Part shown: in pieces, positions 10,321-22,020 of the stretch
Layout: each line of letters opens with the position of its first letter
Position numbering within the stretch: position 1 is the stretch's first letter
Source: Przewalskia tangutica
Taxonomy: Eukaryota > Streptophyta > Magnoliopsida > Solanales > Solanaceae
Assembly (NCBI GenBank): GCA_029844215.1
Contig: CM056724.1
Coordinates: 75,039,093 to 75,103,092, forward strand
DNA: 64,000 nt
Direction: 5' to 3'
Made by a program: the position numbers and the translations under genes
The notes under the pieces: generated by a model
Databases searched by the model: none
Told to the model about the DNA's origin: nothing
What the model saw: only the letters and a program-made list of their open reading frames with translations

Positions 10321-13300
10321 TGTCACGACTGCCCGGGCCCGTGGATCGTGCCTTACCCCGCACCCTAGTGACACAACATCAGTAATCAATGAACATAAAA
10401 CACATACATGAAACAAGTGAAGTACAAAACAATAGTTCGAGGAAAACTTGCCTTTCTAAGATATAAAATTAACAACTTTTACAAATGAACAGCTTTAATC
10501 CTTTTTACAAACCCCGCCACAACAAGATTACATGCACTTCTAAGAAAAGATACGACAACAACGACGGACAGTGCCTCGCCATACCTCGAATGTAAGCACT
10601 TACAACAACAGGGACTATACCAAGATAAGCCTCCGAGAAACGAGCTTCCCAAAAGTGAATCGTGACCCTAAGAGCGAGGATCAACGATCGTGTACCTCAA
10701 CTCGCGGCATGAACGCAGCTTCAAGGAGGTCAAGACAACAGTACCGAGTATGTGAAACTAAAAATATCAGAAATGAAATCATAATAGTCTATAAAGCAGA
10801 GACATGTATGATAAGCAAACTACGCTCACAACAAATAAACAAATATGTCAAGTCGTGGACTCACGCCTCAAAGTTATCACAATAAAACCGTGACGGCAAG
10901 TACGAAGACATAGCCGACTACTAAGACCCACGCACCAAAAATACCACAAATCAGATCCCGAGGTCTTTCTAGACCGCACCACATGATCGGCCGCCACTCG
11001 CCCGCAATATCAATGCGCGCTATCCTCGAACTCTCGCAGCCCGCATAGGTCACACACGGACCCGCATGAGGTATTCTCGAATCATGGTCCTGCATCACCG
11101 AGGTATACCCCGCATCGAGGCGCAGCTAACCTCGGTATCCGCCAGGCTCCCGCAACCCGCATAGTCTCAAAAGACCGCATAGTCTCAACAGACCGCATAG
11201 GAATCCCCGCATCGTGCTAAACACCCGAATGATCAATCTCGAGCTACCGTGACTCGCATAGTCACGAGGACCGCATAGCCGTGAAAGACCGCATCAAGGG
11301 TGGCAAGCCCTCGGTATAATAAGTCAGCGGGTATGTGATACAATAATAAGATAACGGCTTAACGCTTAACAACGTAAGCACAACAAGAATGACCCCTTAC
11401 ATCATGATCACACAAGATACTAACACACGTAGCATCCTAACATGTTTACTTATCAATCAACAAGAAAGTATTACAAGGCTATCACAAACCAACACAATCA
11501 AGTTATACACACAAGGTACTTTAAGCTAACAAGTTCGTATCTACCCCTAAAGTACTTCATACATTAAATCTTTTAAAAGATCCGTTGCTTTCACATAAGT
11601 CACACAATACCCGTAGTATAAAATAGAGTGATCGTTTTTTAAATAAACCAAAACACTTACCTTCAGAAAATCAAGTAACAACATTATTTTCCAAACGCCC
11701 AAGTTTGCCTAATTTCAAATGTTCACGCTTTCTTATTTTAGAAAGGTTTCGTAGTTCATGGTCTTATTCATTTAAGAATATAATTCTCTTTAAACCATGT
11801 GAGAAACATAAGTCTTATATGTGAGTAGGATATTCTTGTTTATAACAATCTTATTACAAAGAAATTGTGATCTAGGAAATATCATTTTGTCTTATCTTAG
11901 CTTCTATGCAGATGGAAGTTTCTCTCGGTTTTAATAATACTTAACTAGTCAAAACATTTCCTTATTAACGCCGCAGTTGGTTTGTCGATACACATTCTGA
12001 TTTCCGAAATCAGTAAAACATTCTTAAGCCGTTATACCTAACTTCCCATAAAGCTAGTATAACTCTTAGGTTTGTCAAAAATCAAGTATTACTTCTTCCT
12101 TCAAAATGATTCAAAAATCTTTTGAAATACTTCAAGTTCTTTATTAACACATAACAAGCCAGTTATAGTTCTAATCGCTACCTTTTAAAAACCACATGTA
12201 TTTTCTTACCAACATAAAGCTGTTATAACCAACTTCCCATAAAGCCGTTATAACACTTTATGTTTCAAACTAATCAAATACATTAAACACATGTACGTCT
12301 ACCGTACTACATAGTTACACACATATCATGCTAGAAGAGATAGGAAGAGGTTCACATACCTCGCGACGAGTATCGACTAATAGCAAAACGCCCAAGTACT
12401 TCCAACCGCTTCGCTACTCCTTAAGTCAAGTAGATCGCGCCACACGTAGTACATCAACCTATAAGGCCACAAGGCGCTTATTAACATTTAGATCTCATCG
12501 TAGAATATTCTACCGAAAATTGGCAAAGACTCTCCCCGCAACAAACAGAAATCTCCTCCTCTATCGAGGCCGCCAATGAGCCAACCAGTGGGGTTATACA
12601 TCTAACCCTAACGTACAATTCTACTCCACGGTACTACTACACAAGTCTACCGTAATACACCTATGTAATTACGCTCAAGACTTTCTTTAAATTCAGGCTT
12701 AAGTCGCAAGACATTGCCGTAAGTTTTATTCAGCTTAAGTCAAAAGACATTGCCGATAACTACGTTCGATTCTATTATATAGTATACTTCAACTATATAT
12801 TCAATCATGTAATTTCCAATTACAATAGAGGACAAGATAATTACCTCGATAAACCCATAATTATCCTAGTTAAAGTCGATCTGGGCAATCGTTTAGCTCC
12901 AACCCCGCGCCCAACCCGCTCTAAACCACCCTTAGAAGTTCTAACCAACTTCTACACAATACTCCAACGGACTATGGAGATTTTCCTAGGGTTTCGGTTT
13001 TGTGGACCGACTAAGTATAATAGTATTTTACGGCTTTTCAGATAGGTATAACCTTAGAATACAACAAGGTATCTGGCTAAGGTAAAGTGGGCATTATAAC
13101 AATACTGGGGAGAGTATTTCTACACCACAAAGTGGTATTATACGAAAGCAACAAGGCTAGTGGGTACCCACGGCCACACTACTAGGAGGCGCTACTCTGC
13201 CAAGGGCCTCGCGAAATGGGAGGGACGAGAACAATAGAGGGGGGGAGAGTCTTTCAAGACTTAGAGATTTTTAGGATGAATAAGTCTTCCAAAGAGGTGG

Positions 13301-13726
13301 GTATTTATATGACAAGCCAAGGCCAACCAATGGCCAAGATCTTGCCAAGTGCATAGCAAGTGTAGGGCCAAGATCTTGCCAAGTGCACCCTAACCAACTA
13401 ACACAAAAATATCCTACCAACCCTTGACTATTTCAACCACACTTTCGGCCAAGCCCTTTACCGTCCAAGCCTAACCAATGAGAGGGTGACAAGTGTCGCC
13501 CTCTTGTTGGTCCAAAATGTTTCGTCTCTCGGAAAAATCCGCAAAAATTAAAAATGTCATAGCCGGAAATTCCCCTACGAAAGCTGTGAAAACGTTTCGT
13601 CGAAAAACGACTCTAAACGGGTGTTGTGAACAAATTTAATTCGGCCAAGCCACTTTGCCTACTCAAGGCTTTAAACTTTTATACGTACGCCCTCACGTAC
13701 ATACTCTGGAAATACGGGGTATAACA
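10321..13726 (-). mobile_element. N2 5' LTR
   Basis: This LTR has TG...CA ends and pairs with 4357-7740. In element sense it begins at 13726 (TGTTATACCCCGTATTTCC) and ends at 10321. A TATA-like box lies at 13302-13309, about 420 bases into the LTR. The CCGCAT-rich module is at about 11040-11300. The right flank TCAAG (13727-13731) is the target duplication. Confidence 0.94.
13302..13309 (-). promoter_or_regulatory. TATA-like box in N2 5' LTR
   Basis: TATAAATA on the minus strand, in a context (CTTGGCTTGTCATATAAATA) shared by all LTRs of the window. It sits 418-425 bases from the LTR start, suited to starting the element's transcript. Equivalent boxes lie at 21612, 25831, 29327, 34526, 38505 and 63814. 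Confidence 0.65.
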
Positions 13727-14652
13727 TCAAGTCTACTGTGAAAACAGTCCTATGTAAGTACAGTTTGATTATTCTTCTTTTAAACCCTTCTACTGTGGTA
13801 ACAGTTCAATTCTATTCTGTGACATTCCTCTAAGTATTTAATACTTATTCTAATACTACAATAGTAAGTATTCTCTTATTCAAAAGAGGGTTAGGATTTG
13901 TTACCTCAGTAAGCTCAATAATATCCTAGATAAAGTCGCGCCTGAGCAAGGTTTAGCTCCTAAGTTGTACGCTCAGAGTCTAAGAAACCTTAGAAGTTCT
14001 TCACAACTTCTACTAAGGACTAAGGGATTTGGGCTAGGGTATGTTGGGCATTATAACAATACTAGAAGACAACTTTTCTACCAAGGGAGGGGGGTAGATT
14101 TTTGGCTAGGCTAGGGGGGGGGGCCTCGCCAAACTACTAGGCTAGAGGGGGTAGTGTTTGGACGAAATGGCTCGAGGGAGAGGAGAGGAATTATAGACTT
14201 GGAAGATAACTTGGTGGATGAAGAAGTCGTCATCTACAGGGGGGTATTTATAGCTCAAGCCTTGGCCAACCAATGGCCAAGATGAAGACAAGTGCAAGGC
14301 AAGTGTAGGGTGAGGATTAACTATACACAAATATCCTACCAACTCCTTGACTTTGTGCAAGGCACAAAAACGTGCCAAACCTCTCTCAATTTTCGTCCAA
14401 TGGACGATCAAGTTCCATCAATGGGAGGGTGCCAAGTGTCGCCTCCCGTTGGTCCAAAATGTTTCGTCTCTCGGAAAATCCGCAAAAATTAGAAATGACA
14501 TAGCCGGAATTTACCTACGAAAGCGTGGAAACGTTTCGTAAAAACTATTCGCTTTGTGAGTTGTGCCCAAAAACGCTTTGCCTAAACTTTAAGGCTAGAC
14601 TTTTTCAGACGTATTACTTTACGTACATACTCTGGAAATACGGGGTATAACA
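13727..14652 (-). mobile_element. N1 3' LTR, proximal part
   Basis: The first five bases (TCAAG) are the right copy of the N2 target duplication. The rest continues the N1 LTR after the insertion and matches 21090-22020 of the 5' LTR. It ends GGGGTATAACA at 14652, directly before the PPT. Confidence 0.92.
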
Positions 14653-14687
14653 TTCTCCCCTCCTTAGAAACATTCGTCCCGAATGTT
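14653..14687 (-). promoter_or_regulatory. N1 polypurine tract and palindrome
   Basis: On the minus strand AAGGAGGGGAGAA (14653-14665) abuts the 3' LTR. The palindrome AACATTCG/CGAATGTT type lies at 14668-14687. The pol frame stops at about 14790, so the palindrome is outside coding sequence even in the gag-pol element. Confidence 0.9.
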
Positions 14688-14789
14688 CCTTCCCAAGACA
14701 GTTAACGATAAGATTCTTCATAACTTAAACAGTTGCAAATGCCACACACGGCCACAGAACAACACTTAGGCATAAACGATAACGAAAAT

Positions 14790-16290
14790 TTACAAGTAGG
14801 AAAGTGAATTACCTGGAGGTGTGGGGAATAGGTGAGGATACTTCTGCCTCATGTCCTCCTCAGCTTCCCACGTCATCTCCTCCCTGAGCTCGTTCCGCCA
14901 CAAGACTTTGACGGAAACACAGTCCTTTGTCCGCAGACGCCTAACCTGACGATGGACTATTGCTATGGGAATCTCCTCATACGATAACAACTCGGTCACC
15001 TGGACATAGTCAATCGGGTGTACCCTAGATTGATCAACGATACATCTCCTCGGATAGATACGTGAAAAACCGATGCATCGCCTCCGGACGGACGGCAGAT
15101 ACAACTCATAGGCAACCTTGCCTACCTCGCGGACAATGAAACGCCCAATGTACTGGGCCGAAGTTTCCTTCTTCCCGACCGCATCACACCCTTCATGGGT
15201 GACACCTTTAGGAAAACCCAATCATGAACCTCGAACTCAAGATGCCGACGACGATGATCTGCATACGACTTCGGCCGACTCGAGTCATTAATAGCCGCCT
15301 CGATAAGCTTCACCTTATCCATCGCTCACGCACCAAATCTGGTCCCACTAGCCGCACTCACCCACATCGAACCAACCTATAGGCGATCGCACTTCCTCCC
15401 ATACAAGGCCTCATAAGGCGCCATCCGAATCTTTGGAGTGGTAGCTATTATTATACGCGAACTCAACTAGAGGCAAATGATCCTCCCAACTACCATCGGT
15501 CAATAACACGGCTCGCAGCATATCCTCAAGAGTCCGGATAGTGCGCTCGCTCGTCCGCCTGCGTGGATGAAATGCGATTGTGCTCACTCGCCCCTAAACC
15601 CTCTCGGAAGGACCTCCGTAAGTTAGCCGAACCGGGCTCTGCATGCGATATGATCGGTAGGGACTCCATGCATCGACAATCTCTGATGTAAAGTGCGCAT
15701 AATCCTCACCGAAAAGTCGCCCGACGGAAGAAAGTGGGCTGATTTCGCCACTGTCGGCGATAACCCATATAGAATCATGTCTCTCCGAGCGAGGTAATCC
15801 GTGATGAAGTCCATGTTGATTACCTCCCACTTCCGGTCGGGATCTCAATCGTCAGAACAAACCACCGTGCCTCCGGTGCTCTACCTTCACTGCGACAACA
15901 CGCACCGAGCTACGAACTCGCAACGCCCCTCTTCAAGCCATCCCACCAATACGGATCTAAGGTCGTGGTACATCTTGGTCGACCGGATGGATAGAGTAAC
16001 GCCGCTGTGCTTCCCAAGAACTCGCTGCGAAGTCCTCAAACATCCGGAACACACACCGCCCTCAAACCTTAGCACCCCATGGTGCTACCTCAAAGACCCT
16101 TGCCCTCACGAAGAGTCGTATCACGATAACGTGTCAAACCGGATCCTCGAATTGTTGCCTCTTCACCTCTCGACGATGGAAGACTCGCAACCTCACGAAC
16201 TCTAACCCCATCGCTATCGTAATCAATCAAACGGACACCAAGACTCGCTAATCGATGCAAATCACGAACCATGTCCTCCTCTCTAGCTGC
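14790..16290 (-). pseudogene. N1 integrase and chromodomain-like tail
   Basis: Reading leftward on the minus strand: a linker at about 16290-16150; a zinc-binding amino-terminal region with STKMYHDLRSV at about 16100-15880; the catalytic core with MDFIT, SIWVI and KSAHFLP at about 15850-15600; the carboxy-terminal domain with LEFEVHDWVFLKVSPMKG at about 15325-15150; then a tail with RQVRRLRTKD, VKVLWRN, TWEAEEDM and YPHLF, ending near 14819. That ending is typical of Tekay/Del chromovirus integrases, whose chromodomain-like tail directs insertion to heterochromatin. At least four frame changes are needed. The last open frame (15221-14790) stops at 14790. Confidence 0.88.
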
Positions 16291-17530
16291 ACATCCGATA
16301 GGCTCCCATCGATCTACGACTAAGAGCATACGCCACAACATTGGCCTTCCCGTGGTACAGGATATCAACATCGTAATCCTTAAGCAACTCTAACCACCGC
16401 CTCGCCGTAAGTTCACTCCTCCGGTGAAGATATAATGGAGGCTCTTGTGGTCCGTAAAAATATCCACGTGAACCCCATACAAATAGTGCCTCGGATCTTC
16501 AAAGCGTGAATCATACCGCCAACTCCAAATCATGGGGGTAGTTCCTCCGTGTTTCTTCACCGCCGGACGCATATGCTATAACTCGCCATGCCGCATCAAC
16601 ACACATCCCAACCCGATGCCCGACGATCACAATACACGACATAACCATCCGACCTCCGAAGAGTAAGAACGGGGCGGTCGCCAATCTCTCTTTCAAAGAA
16701 TCGGAAACCCCGCCACAAGCATCACCATCGAACTTGGCCGCTTTCCGAGTCACCTAGTCAATGGTGCGTAGATAGAAGCAAACTTCTCCACGAACCGAGC
16801 ATAATAACTCGCAAGGCCCGTAAAATCGCGAACCTCGCCGGAGTAGTAGGTTCAGGCCAAGTCTCGATCGCCGATCTTGCCGTATTCACTCGAATGCCAT
16901 CACCCCGGCTAATATGCCCAAGAAACGCCATCAAGTCAACCAAAACTCACATTTGGAAAACTTGGCGCATAATCGCGATCTCGAGAATCACAAGACAGCC
17001 TCAAATGCTCCGCATGCTCCTGCTCTGGCGAGAATAAACCAAGATATCATCAATGAACACTATCACAAACGCGTGTCCAAAATGGTTTGAACACTCGGTT
17101 CATCAAATCCATGAATACCGCCGAGCATTGTCAACCCAAAAACATGACCAACTCATAATGCCCGCATCGGTCCGAATGCGATCTAGGGACATCCACCTCT
17201 CTGACACGAACCTGATGATAGCCCGATCGCAGATCAATCATGGAGAAACATCTCGCGCCCTGCAACTGGTCGAACAAGTCATCAATCCTGGGAAGGGGGT
17301 ATCTGTTCTTAATGGTCACATTGTTCACCGCTCAGTCAACACACATGCGCAGCTGGCCCCGCCCTTCTTCTTCTTCACGAACAATACCGGCGCCAGGGGA
17401 GAAACACTAGGTCTGATAAAACCCTTCTCCAGCAAATCCCTCAGCTGGTCCTTCAACTCCCTCAACTCGGCAGGTGCCATTCTGTATGGCGGAATGGAAA
17501 TAGGTCGAGTATCTGGCAACACATCTATAC
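16291..17530 (-). pseudogene. N1 reverse transcriptase and RNase H
   Basis: RT begins near 17530 with DTRPISIPPYRMAPAELREL. It continues with KGFIRPSVSP and VLFVKKK, then YPLPRIDDLFDQLQGA and FSMIDLRSGYHQ. The catalytic pair lies in FIDDILVYS (Asp-Asp codons at 17046-17051), followed by FLGH. RNase H follows from about 16720 with YASG, NYPHDLEL, HYLYGVHVDIFTDHKSL (TDH codons at 16447-16455). These are standard Ty3/gypsy motifs, close to plant chromoviruses. Frameshifts separate several pieces, so the copy is not translatable as assembled, but the catalytic residues are kept. Confidence 0.92.
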
Positions 17531-17789
17531 AAAACTCGATCTCCTCTCGTGAGGGATACCGGAGGTCATCCGAAACACGTCCGGGAACTCACGACCATCG
17601 AACCGATCGAAAATCTGGTACCGCAGCCTTCAGATCAAACACCCGAACGAGATGGTAGATATACCCTTCGCACCATCTTCCTAGCCTTGAGGTAGGAAAT
17701 AAACCTACCTCTGAGATACCGTGCTCCTCCCACTCAACAACCGGCCTCAGAAACTGGAACTGCACTACTCTCTCTCAGCCTACATTGGC

Positions 17790-18070
17790 GTAGCAAGAAG
17801 CTAGCCAATCCATCCCCATAATCACGCCGGTCAATCATCTCCAACTCTATCAAGTCGGCCAGGGTCCGACGATCAGAAATGGTCACAGACAAGCTCTATA
17901 TACCCGCCGAGCTACCACCGAATCACCCATCGCGTAGCTACCTCGAAAGGGTCTATGGACTCAGGCTCTATCCCTATCCTACTAGCAACAAGTGGAGATA
18001 TATAGGACAGAGTAGAACCCGGATCTATCAAAGCATACACATCAAACCCAGAAACTGATAAGGTACCGTG
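17790..18070 (-). pseudogene. N1 aspartic protease domain
   Basis: On the minus strand the reading runs SGFDVYALIDPGSTLSYI, then VASRIGIEPE and DPFEVATR. The active-site loop is the DPGST variant of DTG/DSG common in plant chromoviruses (Asp codon at 18023-18025). Beyond about 17935 the frame shifts, and the GMDWLASCYAN-type end is only partly readable (about 17795-17830). The enzyme would cut the Gag-Pol precursor. Confidence 0.85.
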
Positions 18071-18239
18071 GCGACATCAAAGTGAGGCCTCCGATCCCGC
18101 TTACCGACAAAGCATAAATGCGGTTCGAGGACCGCTAGAATCGGGACCCGAGCCACGACCGCCGCGACTGACCCATGTACCACGCCCGGCGAGTAATCAG
18201 AGGAGATGACGGCCGCAATGAACTCGGCCGAGCCCTACC

Positions 18240-19370
18240 ACCGCCACGCTCGGCGATAGCCCGCAGTGACCCCGCTGGCTACAATCGTAACAAGCTCCAA
18301 AAGTAGTACCACACTTCCCGTAATGGGATCTACCGAATCGGCCACACTGGGGGGTGGTCCCGATCGCCGCACTCGCTACTCGACGCCTCAAGTCCTCGGG
18401 CCCCGTATGCCCTCGAAAACTCGCTATGCCGAGGACGGTGCAGAGTGCTCGAGCCGGCCGTGGTGCGACCCAGATCGGCCGCCGAGGCCGCCCACCACGA
18501 TAACCCCTAAGACCCTCCCGCCCCGCCTTCTTCTCGATGTCGCCCACTCGCCGACCTCTCGCGCCTCGCATCCAAGAGCGTGAGCCTGCATGCGGGTAAT
18601 GTCCATACCCGGCTGAAGAGAAACACCCGCACACGACTCGGCCATATAGTCGTCTAGCCCGGTGACATAGCGGTGCACCCTATCCTCCATATCTGCTACC
18701 AATGCTGGGACATATCGAGCCAATGAATCAAACTCGACATTGTACTCCCGACAAAGGCCCTCTCTCGCCTCGATAGTAAAAATCTATCAGCCCGCGCCCT
18801 CCTCATCTGTGGAGGTAAGAAGTGAGTGAGGAAAGCCTCTGAGAACTCATCCCAAGTAGATGGGGACGCGTGCTCTCCCCGGGATAACTCCCATGAATCA
18901 AACCAATCGACTGCGGTATCACGCAGCCGATGCGAACCAAAGGTCACAGACTCTGTCTCCGAGGCCTTGATCACCCTCATGATTCTTCAGAGTCGACGGA
19001 TGAACTCCCCGCGATCATCCTCCGCCCTCGACCCGTAAAACGCTGGCGGGCTACAACTCAAGAAATCTCGTAGTCTCAAACTATTCGCCTCGTGCACCAC
19101 GCGCGATCGAGCCGAGCTGAATCGAACCGCCGATCCAATCTCTCCTCGACGGGCCACAACTTTAGCCAATAGCCGGGCCATCTCTCAGACCCTAACTCTC
19201 CGCCCAGCCGTGGGGATGCGAGGTGTGGTACCGTGGTCTGGCTGGGCCGGGCGGGCGTCATAGAACTCGCCGCCTCTCGTATAGACCGGGCTCGAGCCTC
19301 GTGACTCCGGGTGTCTCGCTAGCAGCCTCCGCCGCTTGCCTTCGGGCCGGGTTGCCTTACGTGGAGGAAT
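18240..19370 (-). pseudogene. N1 gag
   Basis: Matched to the better copy in C, it reads from a start near 19370 (the start codon itself is disturbed by an indel). The core contains LRDFLSCSPPAFYGSR (about 19090-19020), ASETESVTFGSHRLRDTAVD, WFDSWELSRGEH, FLTHFLPPQMRRARAD, and MEDRVHRYVTGLDDYMAESC (about 18690-18630). Two zinc knuckles at about 18355-18250 have lost residues: the first reads CGRFGRSHYGKC (second Cys is Phe), and the second has CYDCSQRGHC without its last Cys. At least four frame changes are present. Confidence 0.87.
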
Positions 19371-19551
19371 AATCGCATAGAAAGGAATACGTTAGAGAGT
19401 CCAACCTATAACACACTCTAAAGCACGATCTCGTAATGAGAAAATGGAAACTAATCCTAAATATCCTATAGCCTCACGATTATTGGTGGTGCACAACACA
19501 CCGATAATCAAGACTTACTAGATACGGTCAGACACTTTCCGAGGATTAACT

Positions 19552-19563
19552 GCTCTGATACCA
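19552..19563 (-). promoter_or_regulatory. N1 primer-binding site (tRNA-iMet)
   Basis: The minus strand reads TGGTATCAGAGC, the complement of the 3' end of plant initiator-methionine tRNA. It begins four bases inside the LTR end at 19568. The site is intact. Confidence 0.95.
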
Positions 19564-19567
19564 CTTT

Positions 19568-22020
19568 TGTCACGACCCATTCCGGGGCCCGTGACTGGTG
19601 CCTTACCGGGGCACCCAAGTAGTCATACATCAGAGTAATCAGCGGAAATATAAGACAAGACATGAAACAGTTTATGTGAACAAACGTCGCCTTTCGGCAT
19701 ATTTATATAAACCAGGTTTAGCAGTTACATCCGACAATCGCATAACATGACTACTGCACCTCTAAGGAAAATATACAACTATGGCGACAGTGGCCCCGCC
19801 ATACCTCGATCATACAAACTATCTACAATACAGGAGATCATACCAAAAAGTAGAGCCTCAGGAGAAGAAGGAGCTCCCGACACCAATGCAAAGAGATCCT
19901 AAGGATGCGGATCTAGCACCTTGCCGCCTTACCGGCATGAACGCAGCTCAAGGAGGTCGATAACAGTACTAAGTATGCGAAACTGTAAAGTACTTAAATG
20001 AAAACATATCATTTTTAAAACCAGTTTACAAATATGTGTGAAACAACCAATGAAACCGCACGTAGTGCCACATCACAAACAAGAGCAACAATAGGTAACT
20101 GTAATAGGTCTTGTCTAGGCTGCGAATGATCGAAACAGGGACGCTCGCCCAAATCATCATTCTGCAAGCCTAACTCGACTCGAGTCCGCATAGGCCACTC
20201 ACGGGCCCGCATGAGGTATAACCCCGCATCGAGGTAGCTACTCCTGCATCGCCCCGACTCGTTGTCCGCATGGCCACATAGACCGCATGAGGCATAACCC
20301 CGCATACTAACTCGAACTCAGAGCTCGCATAGGCCCCCGACCCGCATGAGGTATTCTCGAATCATGGTCCTGCATCACCGAGTCTACCCCGCACGGAGGG
20401 CGACTTAACCTCCGTATCATCTCAAGAGGTGAGTGATAGTACACTAACATAACAAATTATCTTTAAACAACATAAGCACAACAAGGATACTCTCTTATAC
20501 AAACGTTACAAGATACTAACACACATAGCATCATATCATGTCTACTTATCAAACCATCTTATTATTCTTTTCACAATTCAACATAAGTCCGTTATAAACA
20601 CATAGTCAAACTTGTTTCTTTTATCAATCTTAAGTGGTTATACTTAACTTCCCATAAAGCTAGTATAACTCTTAAGCTTCGCTTTTAAAAACCGCTTAGT
20701 TCTCTTCATAAAAATGATTCAAGATTCTTATGAAATGCTTTCAGATCTTTATTATTCGTGCTTAAGGTGAGGCATCAGTAAGTGTTATTCGTGCTTAAGC
20801 CGTGAGGCATTGCCGTAAGTATTATTCAGCTTAAGTCAAAGACATTGTCGTAGTTATTATTCGATTAACACATATACGTCTACCGCACTATATATATTGT
20901 AAAATATCATGCTTTAGGAAGAATCACATACCTTCAAATAAAACCGCCGCCAAGTTGAATATGTCGCGCAGAGAATCAGCCTATAATAGTCGACACGCCT
21001 AACAACGCTCAGACTACTTTGTAAATGATTCTAAACAGAGGGTTCTATATCCTACGGAAAATTGGGCGACTTCCTACCGGTGAGCTACTCAAGTTCATCA
21101 GAAAACAAATCATGTAAGTACAGTTTGATTATTCTTCTTTTAAACCCTTCTACTGTGGTAACAATTCAATTCTATTCTGTGACATTCCTCTAAGTATTTA
21201 ATACTTATTCTAATACTACAATAGTAAGTATTCTCTTATTCAAAAGAGGGTTAGGATTTGTTACCTCAGTAAGCCCAATAATATCCTAGATAAAGTCGCG
21301 CCTGAGCAAGGTTTAGATCCTAAGTTGAACGCTCCCAGAGTCTAAGAAACCTTAGAAGTTCTTCACAACTTCTACTAAGGACTAAGGGATTTGGGCTAGG
21401 TATTTTGGGCATTATAACAATACTAGAAGACAACTTTTCTACCAAGGGAGGGGTATATTTTGGCTAGGCTAGGGGGGGGGGCCTCGGCCAAACTACTAGG
21501 CTAGAGGGGGGGGGGGGGTAGTGTTTGGACGAAATGGCTCAAGGGAGAGGAGAGGATTTTTAGACTTGGAAGATAACTTTGTGGATGAAGAATTCTTCAT
21601 CTAAAGAGGGGTATTTATAGCTCAAGCCTTGGCCAACCAATGGCCAAGATGAAGACAAGTGCAAGGCAAGTGTAGGGTGAGGATTAACTATACACAAATA
21701 TCCTACCAACTCCTTGACTTTGTGCAAGGCACAAAAAACGTGCCAAACCTCTCAATTTTCGTCCAATGGACGATTCAAGTCCATCAATGGGAGGGTGCCA
21801 AGTGTCGCCCTCCCGTTGGTCCAAAATGTTTCGTCTCTCGGAAAAATCCGCAAAAATTAGAAATGACATAGCCGGAATTTACCCTACGAAAGCTGTGGAA
21901 ACGTTTCGTCGGAAAACTATTCGTTTTGTGAGTTGTGCCCAAAAAAAACGTTTTGCCTAAACTTTAAGGCTAGACTTTTTGTACGTATTCTCACGCATAC
22001 TGCGGAAATACGGTATAACA
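19568..22020 (-). mobile_element. N1 5' LTR
   Basis: A 2453-bp LTR from GGTATAACA (22020, element start) to TGTCACGACCC (19568, element end). It pairs with 2815-4356 plus 13732-14652. It contains a TATA-like box (21612-21619), a G-run of about 12 bases near 21510, the 37-bp repeat (20754-20858) with small deletions, and the CCGCAT-rich module (about 20185-20400). Confidence 0.94.
21612..21619 (-). promoter_or_regulatory. TATA-like box in N1 5' LTR
   Basis: TATAAATA on the minus strand, about 400 bases into the LTR and followed in element sense by a pyrimidine-rich stretch. It is the likely promoter core for N1. Confidence 0.65.

Larger units (their letters stand above)
4357..13726 (-). mobile_element. 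N2: pol-less LTR retrotransposon with 3.4 kb LTRs
   Basis: This is a complete 9370-bp minus-strand element. The 3' LTR is 4357-7740 (3384 bp), the interior 7741-10320 (2580 bp), and the 5' LTR 10321-13726 (3406 bp). Five-base duplications TCAAG flank it. The interior has a PBS, a gag remnant with a large internal deletion, about 1.7 kb of noncoding sequence, a conserved palindrome and a PPT. I find no protease, RT, RNase H or integrase. The two LTRs are almost identical apart from short indels, which suggests a recent insertion. It interrupts the 3' LTR of N1. Movement would need proteins from a related element such as N1 or N4. Confidence 0.93.
2815..22020 (-). mobile_element. N1: gag-pol chromovirus, Tekay-like, with N2 nested in its 3' LTR
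   Basis: This is a complete minus-strand Ty3/gypsy element. The 5' LTR is 19568-22020 (2453 bp), the interior 14653-19567 (4915 bp), and the 3' LTR 2815-4356 plus 13732-14652 (2463 bp once N2 is removed). It is about 9.8 kb without the insertion. LTRs have the TG...CA ends, and PBS and PPT are both recognisable. Domain order is gag, protease, RT, RNase H, integrase, chromodomain-like tail. Flanks are GTTGC on the left and ATGCC on the right, so a clean target duplication is not visible. It sits in the 5' LTR of C. All frames are broken. Confidence 0.93.

Noticed and set aside
15801..16205. 134-residue plus-strand frame in N1 and similar frames at 17053-17658 and 58841-59170
   Set aside because: They are antisense shadows of the minus-strand integrase and RT, whose motifs are clear on the other strand.
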